The translations under genes and the position numbers were made by a program. A DNA stretch of 64,000 nucleotides from Septoria linicola. Lineage: Eukaryota > Ascomycota > Dothideomycetes > Mycosphaerellales > Mycosphaerellaceae. Within the stretch, counting starts at the first letter, position 1. Each line of letters starts with the position of its first letter. Positions 42,518 through 53,294 of this stretch are shown here, one piece after another. A model generated the notes under the pieces. The model searched no databases. It saw only the letters and a list, made by a program, of their open reading frames with translations, and was not told the DNA's origin. The stretch is from NCBI GenBank assembly GCA_024114885.1, contig CP099422.1, forward strand, positions 2,108,001 through 2,172,000. Reading direction: 5' to 3'.

Positions 42518-43204
42518 ATGTCGCTTCGTGGAAAGACTGCCTTGATCACTGGCGGAGGCAAGAATCTTGGGGCTGAGATCGCAAGGAGCCTGGCCAAAGA
42601 AGGCGCACATCTCGCTCTGCATTACAACTCACCGGCAAGCAAAGACGAAACGACTCGGCCTCAAGGATGAACTGTCAAAAGCCCACGGGGACTTGGCAGT
42701 TTCTATCCATCAGGGTGACTTGACTACGGGTGCTGCAGTTGAGAAGCTCTTCCAAGACGCTGTCGCTAAACATGGGAAGTTGGACATTGTGGTGAACACC
42801 GTGGGCATGGTCTTGAAGAAGCCAATCGTGGAGATCTCTGAGGATGAATATGACACAATGTTCGCGTGAGTGTTCAACTCCAGACCAAATCATTGTTCGA
42901 AGTGTAGGGCTAATATTGGTGTAGCATCAACTCGAAAGCAGCGTTTCTCATCCTCACAGAAGCAGCGAAGGTTGTCCAGGACGGCGGCAAGATCATCACT
43001 ATCGTCACCGCCCTGCTAGCCGCATTCACCGGCTTCTACCCGCAAGAGTCCAAAGAGGCTGTTGAATTCCACAAGTCCATGGCAATGGAGAATCGTCTGA
43101 CAAACGTGGCCGACATCGCTCCGATTGTGACATTCTTATGCACATCTGGTCAGTGGATGACCGGCCAGACCATTTTCGCGAATGGAGGTTATACGACACG
43201 ATAG
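42518..43204 (+). pseudogene. Broken classical short-chain dehydrogenase (frameshift and loss of the catalytic segment)
   Basis: The first part reads a clean SDR start: MSLRGKTALITGGGKNLGAE with the TGxxxGxG site, then HYNSPASKDET. At about 42655-42662 the frame must shift by one base to continue into LKDELSKAHGDLAVSIHQGDL and VVNTVGMVLKKP. After an intron (42866-42924) the protein resumes with INSKAAFLILTEAAK and KIITIVTALLAAFTGFY, then jumps directly to PQESKEAVEFHKS and the usual ending TGQTIFANGGYTTR. In family members roughly 40 residues containing the catalytic YxxxK and the cofactor-clamping PG motif lie at this jump, so they are missing. Both lesions together make an active enzyme very unlikely. 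A sequencing error could explain the frameshift but not the deletion. Confidence 0.8.
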
Positions 43205-43462
43205 AAGTCGGGTCCCGCTGTGGAACTCGCTGGAGAAAGTCTGTTGTTCCAGACTAATTATTAGGCCGAGTGGTCTGATAAGAGCGCTGTTCGTACTTGT
43301 CTAATCGAATTCTGGCCTGCCCACCAAATGACGAGGCTGCTTTTATCGATGATGATCGCCTTGTTCGTTCTAGAGGACAACTAGCCATCTTGCTAATGGA
43401 CACGATCTCTATGACCACCAAAGAAAAACATCACCGTGTCGACGATCGTGATGGAAATTGCA

Positions 43463-45073
43463 TCACATCTTCGCTTTAGGTCGCCACTTCGCGTAAGTAT
43501 GTTCTTCGCTGTCCGGCACCAAGTGATCCACATCGCTTGTATTCACCAGTCCTGGGTGTACCTCGCTCAACTCCTTGATGCCGATCAGCTTCATAGCACT
43601 TTCCATCTCGTCTCTCAGGATCTCAACCAGATGCTCCGCACCCTCACTACCATACCCTAGGGCGAAAAGGAATGGCCGACCCATGCCGATGGCCTTGGCC
43701 CCTAAACATAGTGCCTTGAGCATATCTCCGCCCCTGCGAAAGCCGCCATCGATGTATATCTCCATTTGATCGAAGATCTCTGGACATTGCTTATGTAGCT
43801 CCAACAGAAGGAGGATTGAGGGAGGTGAGTAGTCGAGGTTCCTGCCGCCGTGGTTACTGAGAAGTATGCCGTCCACTTTGTACTTCATTGCTAATTTGGC
43901 ATCTGCTGCGGTCTGGATGCCTTTGAGGACAATTGGTAGGTTCGTGAGACTTCGCACCCATTCGATATCTTCCCAAGTGAGAGCTTGATCGATGTAAGCG
44001 CCAACAGTTTTGGTAAGACCTCCGCCTCGCTTCCCAAGCGATTCGCCAGTGATGGGATTGATCGCTATTTCGTCCACGCGAAGACGTTCGTCAGACTCTC
44101 GCTTGCCACGACCTGCTGCGTCCACTGTTATGAAGATTGCCCGCATGCCCAGTTGAACAGCGTCTGCAATGACTGCTTCGGTTTTAGCACGATCTTTGTT
44201 GATGTAGAGCTGGAACATGAAAGGATGCTCGGGGGCTTGAGACATGATCTCGTTGGCGGGATACGATGCATTAGAGGAAATCTGAAATCACTATTAGAGA
44301 AGCGATGAGAATGATCGACTGGGGTCAGCTTACGATCTCGAGTATGCCGCTCGACTGTGCGGCGCGAGCCAGTGCCTTCTCCCCGTCTGGGTGTATCATC
44401 TTCGCCAGTCCGGAAGGACAGATGAATAGAGGCACCTTGACATGAACGCCAAGAATCGTACTCGATGTATCAATATCAGCTACATTACGCATGACTCTCG
44501 GCCGGAACCAGATTCTTTTGAGCACGGACTGATTCATATCTCGCGTCCAGCAGTCAGTGGAGGCCGTCGAGTAGAAAGCATGTGTCTTGGCAGACGATGT
44601 TCGGGCAGAAACATCCTCAAAGTCGTAACTTTGTCCTATGTTAGCAGTGAATGTCTTTAGCAGATCGCCACACCTACGCGTTGATCACAGTGTGCAGCGG
44701 CGGTCTTTCATGATCTGAGACAGCCTGGGCACGGTTGGCAGGCAGATCGATTCGCGACCATTCCGCTGTTATTGTCGATCGATCAAGATTTCCTACAAAG
44801 CAGTCGACTGGAAGGTTGTTCTTCACTACCGACGAGGAGTGAATCTCCGAGTATGCTTGCGTTGCATTGTGCCCGGCGAATTTGAGAATTACTGTTTTCC
44901 TATCAGCATGCATGTCCGCAGCGAGGCAGTCCATACCAACAATTTGCTCCTCCCGGGTGGACGTCTGCGAATTTGGTACAGTCCCAGACCTGGTCCTCGA
45001 TCACTAGCCAGCAGTCTTCACGTGAGTTGTGCTTCGCGATCTCAGTAGTAGCAATTAACTTGACTTCTTCCAT
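43463..45073 (-). CDS. Flavocytochrome b2-type L-lactate/2-hydroxyacid dehydrogenase
   Basis: Exons 45073-44941, 44891-44678, 44628-44334 and 44281-43463 give 486 aa in phase. An N-terminal cytochrome b5 domain (EDCWLVIEDQVWDCTKFADVHPGGA) supplies haem ligands near H39 (HPGG) and H62 (SEIHSS). The FMN barrel follows: FEDVSARTSSAKTHAFYSTAS, RIWFRPRVMRNVADID, PLFICPSGLAKMIHPDGE, FITVDAAGRGKRE, LPIVLKGIQT (catalytic Lys), LLSNHGGRNLD (catalytic His and substrate-binding Arg) and IDGGFRRGGDMLKALCLGAKAIGMGRP. It oxidises L-lactate or a related L-2-hydroxy acid and passes electrons to cytochrome c; homologues of this length in fungi are often cytosolic because, as here, no mitochondrial presequence precedes the b5 domain. 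Intron 1 uses a weak donor (T|GTTGGT) chosen because it restores GGANLILKFAG. Confidence 0.9.
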
Positions 45074-45648
45074 TTTGGAATACGCTATGACCTGCCGTCG
45101 AAGAAGAGAGTTGAACAGCTGTGAATTTAAGAGACGATGTCTGTTCTACTTGTCAACAGAACGTCCATTGCGTGTGGTATAACGAGTTCCGTAATCGGAG
45201 TGCTTGTGAGTGGCTGGGAAACGATCACCCTTGCCTCTTCATGCGCGGCCGCATATCCGTGATCGGTACCTCATAGTGGGCACTCTTTTCCGCAGTGTGA
45301 AAGACGATCTCAGGAGACAATCAAAATGTCGTGTTGGTGTGCAAACGGAGCAAAGGTTTGAGCCAGCCTGGACGCTTGATGAGACGGCCAAGATTTGAGC
45401 TCGGCTCCACATGCTTCGGTCGAACTTGTCCTCTTCCCAACACGTCTCCAGCTTTCGCCGCGACCATGGCCTATCGCGGTCGCGATGTGATGGACTGCTA
45501 CGTCAAATGATGCGCGCACCTATATGAGATAAGTACAGCTCGCAGGTTTGCGAATGTTATGTATTCCCTAGCATACCATCAGCTCTCACCACACTCCACC
45601 ATAACCTAGACAGTCGATCTTCATTCACATCCCAGCGCAACACGAAAG
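45074..45648. other. Divergent intergenic region
   Basis: About 575 bp between the start codons of the flavocytochrome gene (-) and the racemase-like gene (+); a shared control region is possible. No motif assigned. Confidence 0.4.
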
Positions 45649-46428
45649 ATGGCGTCCGATGGTAGCATCATCAAGCTCGGCGTGCTGGTTCCATCATCGA
45701 ACACGGCTCTCGAGCCATTGACAGTCGCGATCGCGTCCACATTACCCAATATCTCTGTCCACTTTGCACGGTTTCCTGTGACCGAGATCTCGCTCAGTGA
45801 TCAGGCGCTCTCTCAATTTGACGACAGCAAGATCATCGATGCAGCAAAACTTCTTGCTGATGCGAAAGTTGATGCGATTGGTTGGTCAGGTACCAGCGCA
45901 GGCTGGCTAGGCCTCGACACAGACGATAAGCTGTGCAAGAAGATCGAGAAGGCCACAGGCATCAAAGCCACAACTAGCGTAATCGGCTTGACCAAGCTGC
46001 TCCACGAGTCGTTCGACGAACAGAGCCAAGACGGCACAAGACCTCGATTCGGTCTGGTGACACCGTACTTGGACGATGTGCAGGAGAAAGTCATAAATAC
46101 TTTCGGAGAGGCTGGTTACGAGATTGTCGCCGAGTCACATTTGAACAGAAAAGTGAACGTCGACTTTGCAGACATCACCGAGGATGAGCTAGACAAACAG
46201 ATGGAAGACGTGGTGTCCAGAATGGAGGATGAGTCGGTCAAGATAGTCTCGACTTTCTGCACGAATCTTCGTGCTGCGCAAAGAGTCGGCCATTGGGAGA
46301 ATGAATATCCTGGTTTGATCGTGGCAGACACTGTTGCAACCGTGGTCTGGGATATGCTGAGAATAATTGGCGTAGAAATGAAGGACTTGCGGCCATGGGG
46401 CGTAATGTTTTCAAAGACGGCGAGGTGA
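45649..46428 (+). CDS. Asp/Glu racemase-superfamily enzyme (arylmalonate decarboxylase/maleate isomerase-like)
   Basis: Single exon, 259 aa. The start LGVLVPSSNTALEP is the substrate-carboxylate site typical of maleate isomerases and arylmalonate decarboxylases. The second half holds STFCTNLRAAQ, the site of the C-terminal catalytic Cys, and the ending IVADTVATVVWDMLRIIGV is typical. The N-terminal catalytic Cys of racemases and maleate isomerases is not present: its place reads IGWSGTSAGWLG. Arylmalonate decarboxylase is likewise a single-Cys member with a Gly-Thr-Ser segment there, so decarboxylation of a malonate-type acid is a reasonable guess, while cis-trans isomerisation or racemisation by the usual two-Cys mechanism is less likely. 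No signal sequence. Divergent from the flavocytochrome gene and 226 bp ahead of a GST. Confidence 0.85.
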   Translation: MASDGSIIKLGVLVPSSNTALEPLTVAIASTLPNISVHFARFPVTEISLSDQALSQFDDSKIIDAAKLLADAKVDAIGWSGTSAGWLGLDTDDKLCKKIEKATGIKATTSVIGLTKLLHESFDEQSQDGTRPRFGLVTPYLDDVQEKVINTFGEAGYEIVAESHLNRKVNVDFADITEDELDKQMEDVVSRMEDESVKIVSTFCTNLRAAQRVGHWENEYPGLIVADTVATVVWDMLRIIGVEMKDLRPWGVMFSKTAR

Positions 46429-46654
46429 ATGATCTCACCTTGTATTGCAAGGCCGACTCTGTGAGCTATACGACTGCTGCAATTGCTGTCGGATTTAACG
46501 GAGAACTTCAGCTCGGCTAGTCCAAAGAAGAGCCGAGATTCCAAACCTGAACTCCAAGATGATGTAACAGACAGGCAGACCAAGCGGATATACCATTTTT
46601 GGGCGACCTCTTCTCCAACCTACAATACTCTCGACCCATATCAGTCAGCACAAC

Positions 46655-47344
46655 ATGGGCCTCACGGTGCATCATCTTGGTCACTCTCAATCCGACAGGG
46701 TTGTCTTCCTATGTGAAGAGCTGGGGATCAAGTATAATCTGAAGAAACATGACAGATCTCCAGTTCTGTCACCGCCGGAACTCAAGAACTTGCACCCTAT
46801 CGGCGCATCGCCTGTGATCACAGATGATGGCGGAGTTCTCCTCGCCGAGACCGAAGCCTGCTTTGAATACATTATCCACATTCATGGAGGGGGCAACTTC
46901 CTCGTGAAGCCTGGTGCGAAGAACTACGCGGATTTCCTCTACTACTACCATGTCACCAATGGAACTCTGCAGCCAGCTGTGGGACGAGTCATGGCTTTGA
47001 CAATGGCAGGAATTCCTCAAGATAATGCAACACTGGAGCGGTACTCTGCAAAGATTCATCAAGTCGTTGCTCTCCTTGATAAGCGCCTTGGAGAGGTTCC
47101 CTGGCTTGCCGGAGACGAGTTCACTGCGGCCGATATGATGGTCATCTTTTCGTTGACGACTATGCGAGAGTTTAGCCCAATCGATTTAAGCGACTACGGT
47201 AATCTGCTCAAGTACATGAGGAAAATCGTGGATAGGCCGGCATATAAATCGTACCTTCAAAAGGGAGATCCGGACATCGATATTGAGCAGTATATCAAGG
47301 GCCCGCCACCGCCGTTGTTCAAGGCATTTTCTGGTCACAAGTAG
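46655..47344 (+). CDS. Glutathione S-transferase
   Basis: Single exon, 229 aa. The N-terminal thioredoxin-like domain has LTVHHLGHSQSDRVVFLCEELGI (Ser in the position that often activates glutathione), the cis-Pro site NLHPIGASPVITDDG, and LAETEACFEYIIH (the ES/ET glutathione gamma-Glu contact). The all-helical C-terminal domain includes LDKRLGEVPWLAGDEFTAADMMVIF with the conserved N-capping Asp. The ending CIEQYIKGPPPPLF-like tail (read IEQYIKGPPPPLF) is seen in fungal Gtt1/GST-like proteins. It conjugates glutathione to electrophiles or reduces peroxides; the substrate is unknown. It lies in tandem after the racemase-like gene. Confidence 0.88.
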   Translation: MGLTVHHLGHSQSDRVVFLCEELGIKYNLKKHDRSPVLSPPELKNLHPIGASPVITDDGGVLLAETEACFEYIIHIHGGGNFLVKPGAKNYADFLYYYHVTNGTLQPAVGRVMALTMAGIPQDNATLERYSAKIHQVVALLDKRLGEVPWLAGDEFTAADMMVIFSLTTMREFSPIDLSDYGNLLKYMRKIVDRPAYKSYLQKGDPDIDIEQYIKGPPPPLFKAFSGHK

Positions 47345-47559
47345 GTATGTCTGATCAGTGGCGAATCTTCATTCAGAATTGCAGACTGACTGAGGTACAG
47401 TAGAAGGAGGCCATCTGAGAAGAAGCTATAGAGATCTCTGCCATTCACTATTCTCTGAAGAATAGACGACCACTCCCGGCAACCCATGATTGCACTTGAG
47501 ATACAACATTGCGATCTCTGTGGACGGCAGATATCTTGAAATATCGAGTGCCGCTTCAC

Positions 47560-48196
47560 CGAACCATTGCCACAGTACAAAAAAATGCCAAGTGTCAGCG
47601 CGATGCTAGCACTGTGTCTCGTTGAGTCATCCCCCAGCTCTGTTGCGACGAGACATGTCGACTTTCTTCCCTCGCCAACATTGCGATCGATGCGAAGACT
47701 TCCCACTGTGAACGGTAGATCTGCGCACTCTTGCTGACTCTCTGCGAAGCCAGTGGTTTGATACCATGGCTTTCCATCATGCTGATATCCACCACACTCA
47801 GTATCCGCATAGATCGTGAAGCTTAATTCCGTCATATCCCGGTCCAAGGGATCAGGCATAGATCAGTGGTTGAAATACAGGTGCGATATTTCGCTACTGG
47901 GTTGTAGTCATCTCGCCCCAACACGAACTGGCGATTGCAAGTCTCGTTGCTGGGACTGCACTCTGTGAAGCTGCCGTGGACGACTGGCTCGAAGTTGTAG
48001 CATCCGGGACACGTTATGTTGCTCAAAATATCAATCGACACGGCTTGATCGGAGAGTTCCAATTCGGGCAGATCACACTCGCCGTTGTTGTCATACTCGG
48101 AAGGGTAAAACCACATTCTCCATGTAAAGCAGTGGGATGCCCGGGTTGGGCTGCCGCTATCAAGGCAAGGGTGAAGAAAGTGGTGGTTGGCAGCAT
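47560..48196 (-). pseudogene. Frame-broken secreted cysteine-rich protein
   Basis: Three consecutive reading frames together look like one secreted protein. Frame one (from ATG 48196) gives a clear signal peptide, MLPTTTFFTLALIAAAQPG. The next frame gives CFTWRMWFYPSEYDNNGECDL, then ITCPGCYNFEPVVHGSFTECSPSNETCNRQFVLG. The third gives FTIYADTECGGYQHDGKPWYQ and QECADLPFTVGSLRIDRNVGEG. Each change of frame amounts to one missing base; no GT donor exists between the signal peptide and the second block, so an intron cannot explain the first shift. Regular Cys spacing and N-glycosylation sequons (NIT, NET) fit an extracellular protein, perhaps effector-like. The family is not identified, the 3' limit is approximate, and sequencing error is an alternative to true decay. 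Confidence 0.5.
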
Positions 48197-48460
48197 TGTG
48201 TTAGCACATAAGCTGCATAGGGTGGACTGGGTATTGCTTGCTTCCTTGATGGTTCTGCAGAGTAAAAAGTCCGAGCCGTTGCTATGACATGCGCCGTCTC
48301 GGCTTAAGACAGCTTCGTATCGCTACAGACGCGAAGGAAGGGTGCTCAGCATTGGTATTCTTGGCGCAGCATGTTTCTCTTGTTGGGCTTTGTCGATCGC
48401 AAAGTATATTATGTTCAGTGACTAAGCATCACATCGCCAGCCCATTACTGCAGTGCAGTC

Positions 48461-50222
48461 TTATGCGGATGTGTGTGTTGATGATGAAGACAAATGTGCG
48501 ACATTGATCTTGGGCCCCTTGAACCACTTTCGCCCGCTAAGCAAGTAGTGGCCCATTGCCAACCCCATGACACCAACATATATGAGTACAGTCCAGTTCA
48601 TGGTCTGTAGCGTCAAGTCGCTGCCCTTGTACGCAGGCCAACACAGAGCTGGCGTAAAGACGCACCAAAACGCTACTGCGATGGCGTTCAGAGGCATGGA
48701 TAGGCGACCGAGGTGCCACGGGCCAGGCCTGAAACGCTTGCGGCCGAAGAACAACTTGAGAGCAATCGGGGCCACGAAGGCAGTGTATTGGCCAATACCA
48801 GCTGTCACAACGTTAATCAGACCGGCTCGTACGGAGTTAGTCTCTGACCTACCTAGAGTGAAGACAGCGCCGATGGCGACTGGACCGCCAAAGCTGATGA
48901 GCCCGAACAAGGCCGATATGAATAGGACGCCCCATGTAGCAAGGACTGGAGTCTTTGTGCCAGAGTCGATCTTCGACCAATATCGCGAGCCAATGATCGC
49001 TCCATCTCTGGAGTAAGCAAAGATGACACGAGAAGCGGCAATCGTGACACCCTGCCCACCTAGAAGAGAGAGTCTTGATCAGCAGAGGTTCTGTTAGGAT
49101 GTAGCGAGTACAATGTCGATCCAACTCACAGAAGAATTGCCCAATCATGGTTAGACTGAACATCGCCAGTCCAGATCTCTTTCCCAGTACTTGTAGACAA
49201 AGTGCTCCGAAAGGTTGTCCATAGGGGCCGGCGACGACTTCTGTGATGTCCTTGACTGTGTACCCAATGACGAGGATGACAGCCCAGCCCAAGTAGAGGC
49301 CGCTCTGTGAAGTCAGAACGATTGCTCTTGGGGAGGCGATGTTGGCATTACTGCACTCCTCTGCCAGATGGAATGGCGCATCGTAGCCGGCCATTGTGTA
49401 GATTGCAGTCAGAAAGCCCATTATGGTCGCCCAACCGATCGGCCACTCTGTCCCATTCTGGAAAGAGGTCCATGTTTCGTGGGTATCATTTGTCTTTGGA
49501 GAGTTGACAGCACCTGCCGGAAACCATATGAGGAAGACGAGTACCAACAGTATGTTCCAGACCGTGCTAACCACGTTCAACCTTCCAATAAATTTCGTCG
49601 ATTGCATAGCGATGAGGCCGTTCAGTACCAAGATGGCCAAGTAGATCAGATATACGTGCGACTGCTTAGCAACATAGCCCGGATCAGATATAGTGGCTGC
49701 TGTCGTGATCATAGTAGCCAAAGCATAGTTCAACGAGCACGGCCCAACCGAGAATGCAATCGCATTGGACCAGCCAACAAACCAGGCGCACGCTGGACCG
49801 TAGCCTTCAGGTGCAAGCACTGCTGCCGCATAGTAGAGACCTCCAGCGGTGGGCATCGCTGAACACAGCTCAGCCATGCTGAAAGCTACTGATTGAATCA
49901 TGATTCCTGCGATCAGCCATCCCCAGATGAGACCGCCTGTACCGGAGTAGCCCAAGCCATAAGCAAGAGTGGAGGCAATCGAGGGAAGCAGTCCGAGTAT
50001 CGAGAAGGATATCGAGAATGATTCTAGTATGGTGAGATCTCTCTTGAATTCTTGTCTAGAGGCGTCGTGTCAGTAAAACTTCCGTGGATGAGGCCCGAAA
50101 CCATACTTGTAGCCCAAAGCACCCAGCGTCTGCTCGTCGGATCTTGCATCGTCATCAACGATAGCCCGCACTTGTGTCTTGTTCAAGACCGATGTGACCT
50201 TGACTGATTTCTCGGAGCTCAT
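48461..50222 (-). CDS. APC-family amino acid/choline/GABA permease
   Basis: Exons 50222-50107, 50055-49130, 49059-48853 and 48801-48461 give 529 aa in phase, with about twelve membrane segments. The cytosolic N-terminus (DEQTLGALGYKQEFKRDLTILESFSIS) leads into the first helix ILGLLPSIASTLAYGLGYSGTGGLIWGW, a pattern of the fungal Uga4/Hnm1/Bat1-like branch. Other marks are AELCSAMPTAGGLYYAAAVLAP, GYDAPFHLAEECSNANIASPRAI and TIAASRVIFAYSRDGAI, which include the conserved substrate-site and EE segments. It probably imports GABA, choline or another amine or amino acid at the plasma membrane; the choice cannot be made by eye. Neighbouring genes encode a secreted peptidase and 2-hydroxyacid enzymes. 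Confidence 0.9.
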
Positions 50223-50876
50223 GGTGCGGCATTCCGATTCAGACATGCAAGTCGTGCAGTGTTGGTCGACCTCAGATCTGCTATGGGGAGTCAAAGATCA
50301 GGACTGGGCCGGACAGTCTGCGGCTGAGATAGAGATAAAGTACGAGCGACACTTTACTGCTAGCAGCCATATTGCCCTGCATAAGTCACCTTCCTCTCTA
50401 GGCCCGATTGGTGTAACGATGCGGCTGAACAATCGATACCTAGTTGTGTCTCAATCTCTTTCGCTCTCACTCATTTGCAGTTGCGTGGCTCTGCGGCGAG
50501 CATTCATCTGGCGCACAAACATTCTGGCAACCCTGACAGAAGATCAACTCTCTGTGTTGTGTAGACGGCAGTGGGAAGCAAGTGCATATCTTTCCCCATG
50601 TTCGTGCGGAACATGCCACCATTATGCTTGTACACGCAGATAAGCTTCAGGAAGGATTGCATAGCTTAGGGTCTGGCCTCAGTACAACGGCTGGCAAGAG
50701 CCAGCCTCAAAGCCTGTTATGGCTTCCGGCGATAGTACTAGCACACCGTGGACCAACAGATGGTGCCGTCGGTCGTGAGTGCATCTGCGGCGACGCCATG
50801 GCGAAGAACATGACCCAGCAAGCTTACTGCTGAGCTGACTACAGCAAGTCCGTCACGAACTTCTGGCCACGACCGA
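50223..50876. other. Intergenic spacer between permease and carboxypeptidase
   Basis: About 650 bp: the permease promoter and the carboxypeptidase 3' flank. Nothing else recognised. Confidence 0.4.
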
Positions 50877-53097
50877 TCATAAGTCTGCCTTGAATGGCGC
50901 CTGACCTTCCTCACGACGTCCATCGACCAAAGCCGTGTCGCTCTTCCCGTCCCTGCCAATCAGTATCCAGTCTTTTACGATAGCTGTTCCATCCTTAATC
51001 CATGACTTCTCCTCCTCGCTGCATCGAGAATCCGGATCCAGGATGTAGCATTGGTGAGGAGTCTGGGGAAGGACATCGTTCTTCATCCACCAGGTATCAC
51101 TCGGTCCAGTGGTCGAGTATTGACTAGCGTGATTAGCCGCGTATTCGTTGAGGTCCACCTGACCGGTCGCGATATCGTGGTGCTTCAAGGCTCGCATAAA
51201 GATGAGCCAGGCGGCTTCTGGTTGATAGCTTGGAACCATATGTCCAGCTTGGTACACCTGCTTTTGGTCAGTACGCTCAAATTGAGTACCCATCAGCCGC
51301 TTGACATACTCTTGTAAATGACAAATTGCCGTACTGGCGAGTCAAGCCACCGGACTGGGTATATGGCTCAGACAGCACAAGTGGCGTGTAGCCCGCCTTG
51401 CTGAAGTCCTTCTGGTGGGACCAGGGTACATTGAGCGAGTATTTCTCGCCACCAATCCACTGTAAGTTGGTCAGAGCAGGCTCATCACATTCGTGGAGTA
51501 ACTCACGTTGCAGGCAAAATCTCGATCTCCGTGGAACAGAGCGACGTTGACACCGTTGTCAAGGACATTTTGGATCTGGTCAAGCTGACCACCCTTGACG
51601 AGATCTCCGGTGCGGTCAAAAGCTTTAGCAACTGCAGGCGAGTACCACGAGTGATTGACGGGCACACCGAATGCCTTCTGGACCTCTGGTTGATTCAGCC
51701 AACCAAACATGTATGGAGCAGGGAATGGATCTGTTGCTTCGTGCGTGACATCGAATCTTGCACCACGACCTGCCCTCACAAAGACGCCATCGCTGATGTT
51801 TCCAGCTCGCTCAGCAGCAGCAGAGCAGATTTTGTTCGTTTTCGCGATGTCGCCGTGGTCGTGAGGGTCGGTCTTGCGTGCCGACTCGCGGCATCTGTTG
51901 ATGTCTTCAAGAGCCCCACCAGGTTTACGGAATTCATTCAAGCTCCATTCGTATTCTTCCTTCGAGATCGCCTCGACACCGTAGGTATTGTTGTAAGAGA
52001 ATTCAATCTCAGACTCAATCATATCTGGAGCATCAATGCAGCCATTGATGATGCCCAGTGTGGAGAGGTGCAAGTAGTGAGCACCATCTGCTGGAATCTC
52101 GCCGTTCTTGATCTTTGCGTTCTTTTCGACGAAATAGTTCATGAAGCCTGGTCCATAGTGGCCACCATAGCTCTCTGTGAAAAGGCTGATACGCTCGTCA
52201 TTCGGCTTATACTGAGGGAATTCCTCGAACCAGGTCTGAGCGAAATGCCAGATCGCTGTAGCGGCGTGCTGGGTACTGTTTGCAGTCGAGCTGATTTTCT
52301 GACTGCTCGTTGTACCCACTAAGAATGTGTTGTTCTGTTCTGGTACCCCATCAGAGAAGTCTGCAGGCTGGATTGAACCGCCTTCGACCGATTCGTCTGG
52401 AGCGAGATTGACCGTGACGTTAGTGAGCACATCGTAGGAATATCTGACGAGCCTTGATCAGTCTATGCACCACACTTGAGCCTTGGAGCACCTACCCGAC
52501 TTGGTTCGGCTGGTCAATGAACAGCAGATTTGCCTCATTGTTCCACGACCACGGGTTCAGATACGTAGTCTTCGAGTCATTGCCTGATATCATTCATAAG
52601 TATCGATGAGGCAAGCACATCCGGGATTGACCTACTGACGAAGCAGGGACCGTTCTCAGATAATGCTCCAAGCAGAGAAGAGCCTCCAGGTCCTCCATTC
52701 AGCCATATACTGAGCGGAGCATTGTGGGGATCTTTGCGAGATTCAAAGAACCTGGAACCAGAATGAGCATAGTGGCACAAGTTGCTAGTATTGACTAAAG
52801 ACTCACCAGTAGAAAGTGTTGATGGGATATCCATTGTGCTCGTGGGTCTCGTTCAATGCCTCTACAGGGAGATGCACATAGCCTCAATACTATCAGCAAT
52901 GATTTCATGCCGGGACCACATCGGGACTCACCAGCATAGGACTTGACTCCGGGCGTAGTCTCGCAGAGTCCTGGTTCTTTCCAAGATAGCTTGACGCCCG
53001 GATGATGCTTTGAGGTTAGAGTCTTGACACCTTCAGGCTTAGGAGGAAATTGAGCAGCAGCTATGCCAGCGAGGCCAAGCAATGTTATCAAAGCCAT
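50877..53097 (-). CDS. Secreted serine carboxypeptidase (peptidase family S10)
   Basis: Exons 53097-52932, 52882-52807, 52751-52636, 52583-52496, 52443-51507, 51459-51310 and 51257-50877 give 637 aa in phase. MALITLLGLAGIAAAQ is a signal peptide. Family marks in order: SYAGYVHLP, WLNGGPGGSSLLGALSENGPC (oxyanion and substrate carboxylate region), NPWSWNNEANLLFIDQPNQVGYSYD, then the catalytic Ser in FTESYGGHYGP (near S240), Asp in GDRDFACN (near D457) and His in YQAGHMVPSYQPE (near H517). Several N-glycosylation sequons are present. It removes C-terminal residues from peptides at acidic pH, outside the cell or in the vacuole. The last 100 residues (YAANHASQYSTTGPSDTW ... CSEEEKSWI) form an extension beyond the core seen in many fungal S10 enzymes. 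No GPI site was noticed. Confidence 0.93.
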
Positions 53098-53294
53098 CTC
53101 GAGCTGAAGCTTGCCAATACAAAGCTTGGTTGCAATTCGAGAGATGAAAGAACAGGAATGGTAGCAGTGACAGTGATTCTAGGAGCTCGGACATGGATGG
53201 ATCGAGCGGAGTTCGCTTCGCATCACACCTTCCACTTTGGGAATGCCGCCACTGTTTACTCCGCATAGTGACTCGCGTCTCTCAGATCCATCGT

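Noticed and set aside
51531..52322. 263-codon plus-strand frame
   Set aside because: Antisense to the long exon of the serine carboxypeptidase; residues mirror the real gene and show no family.
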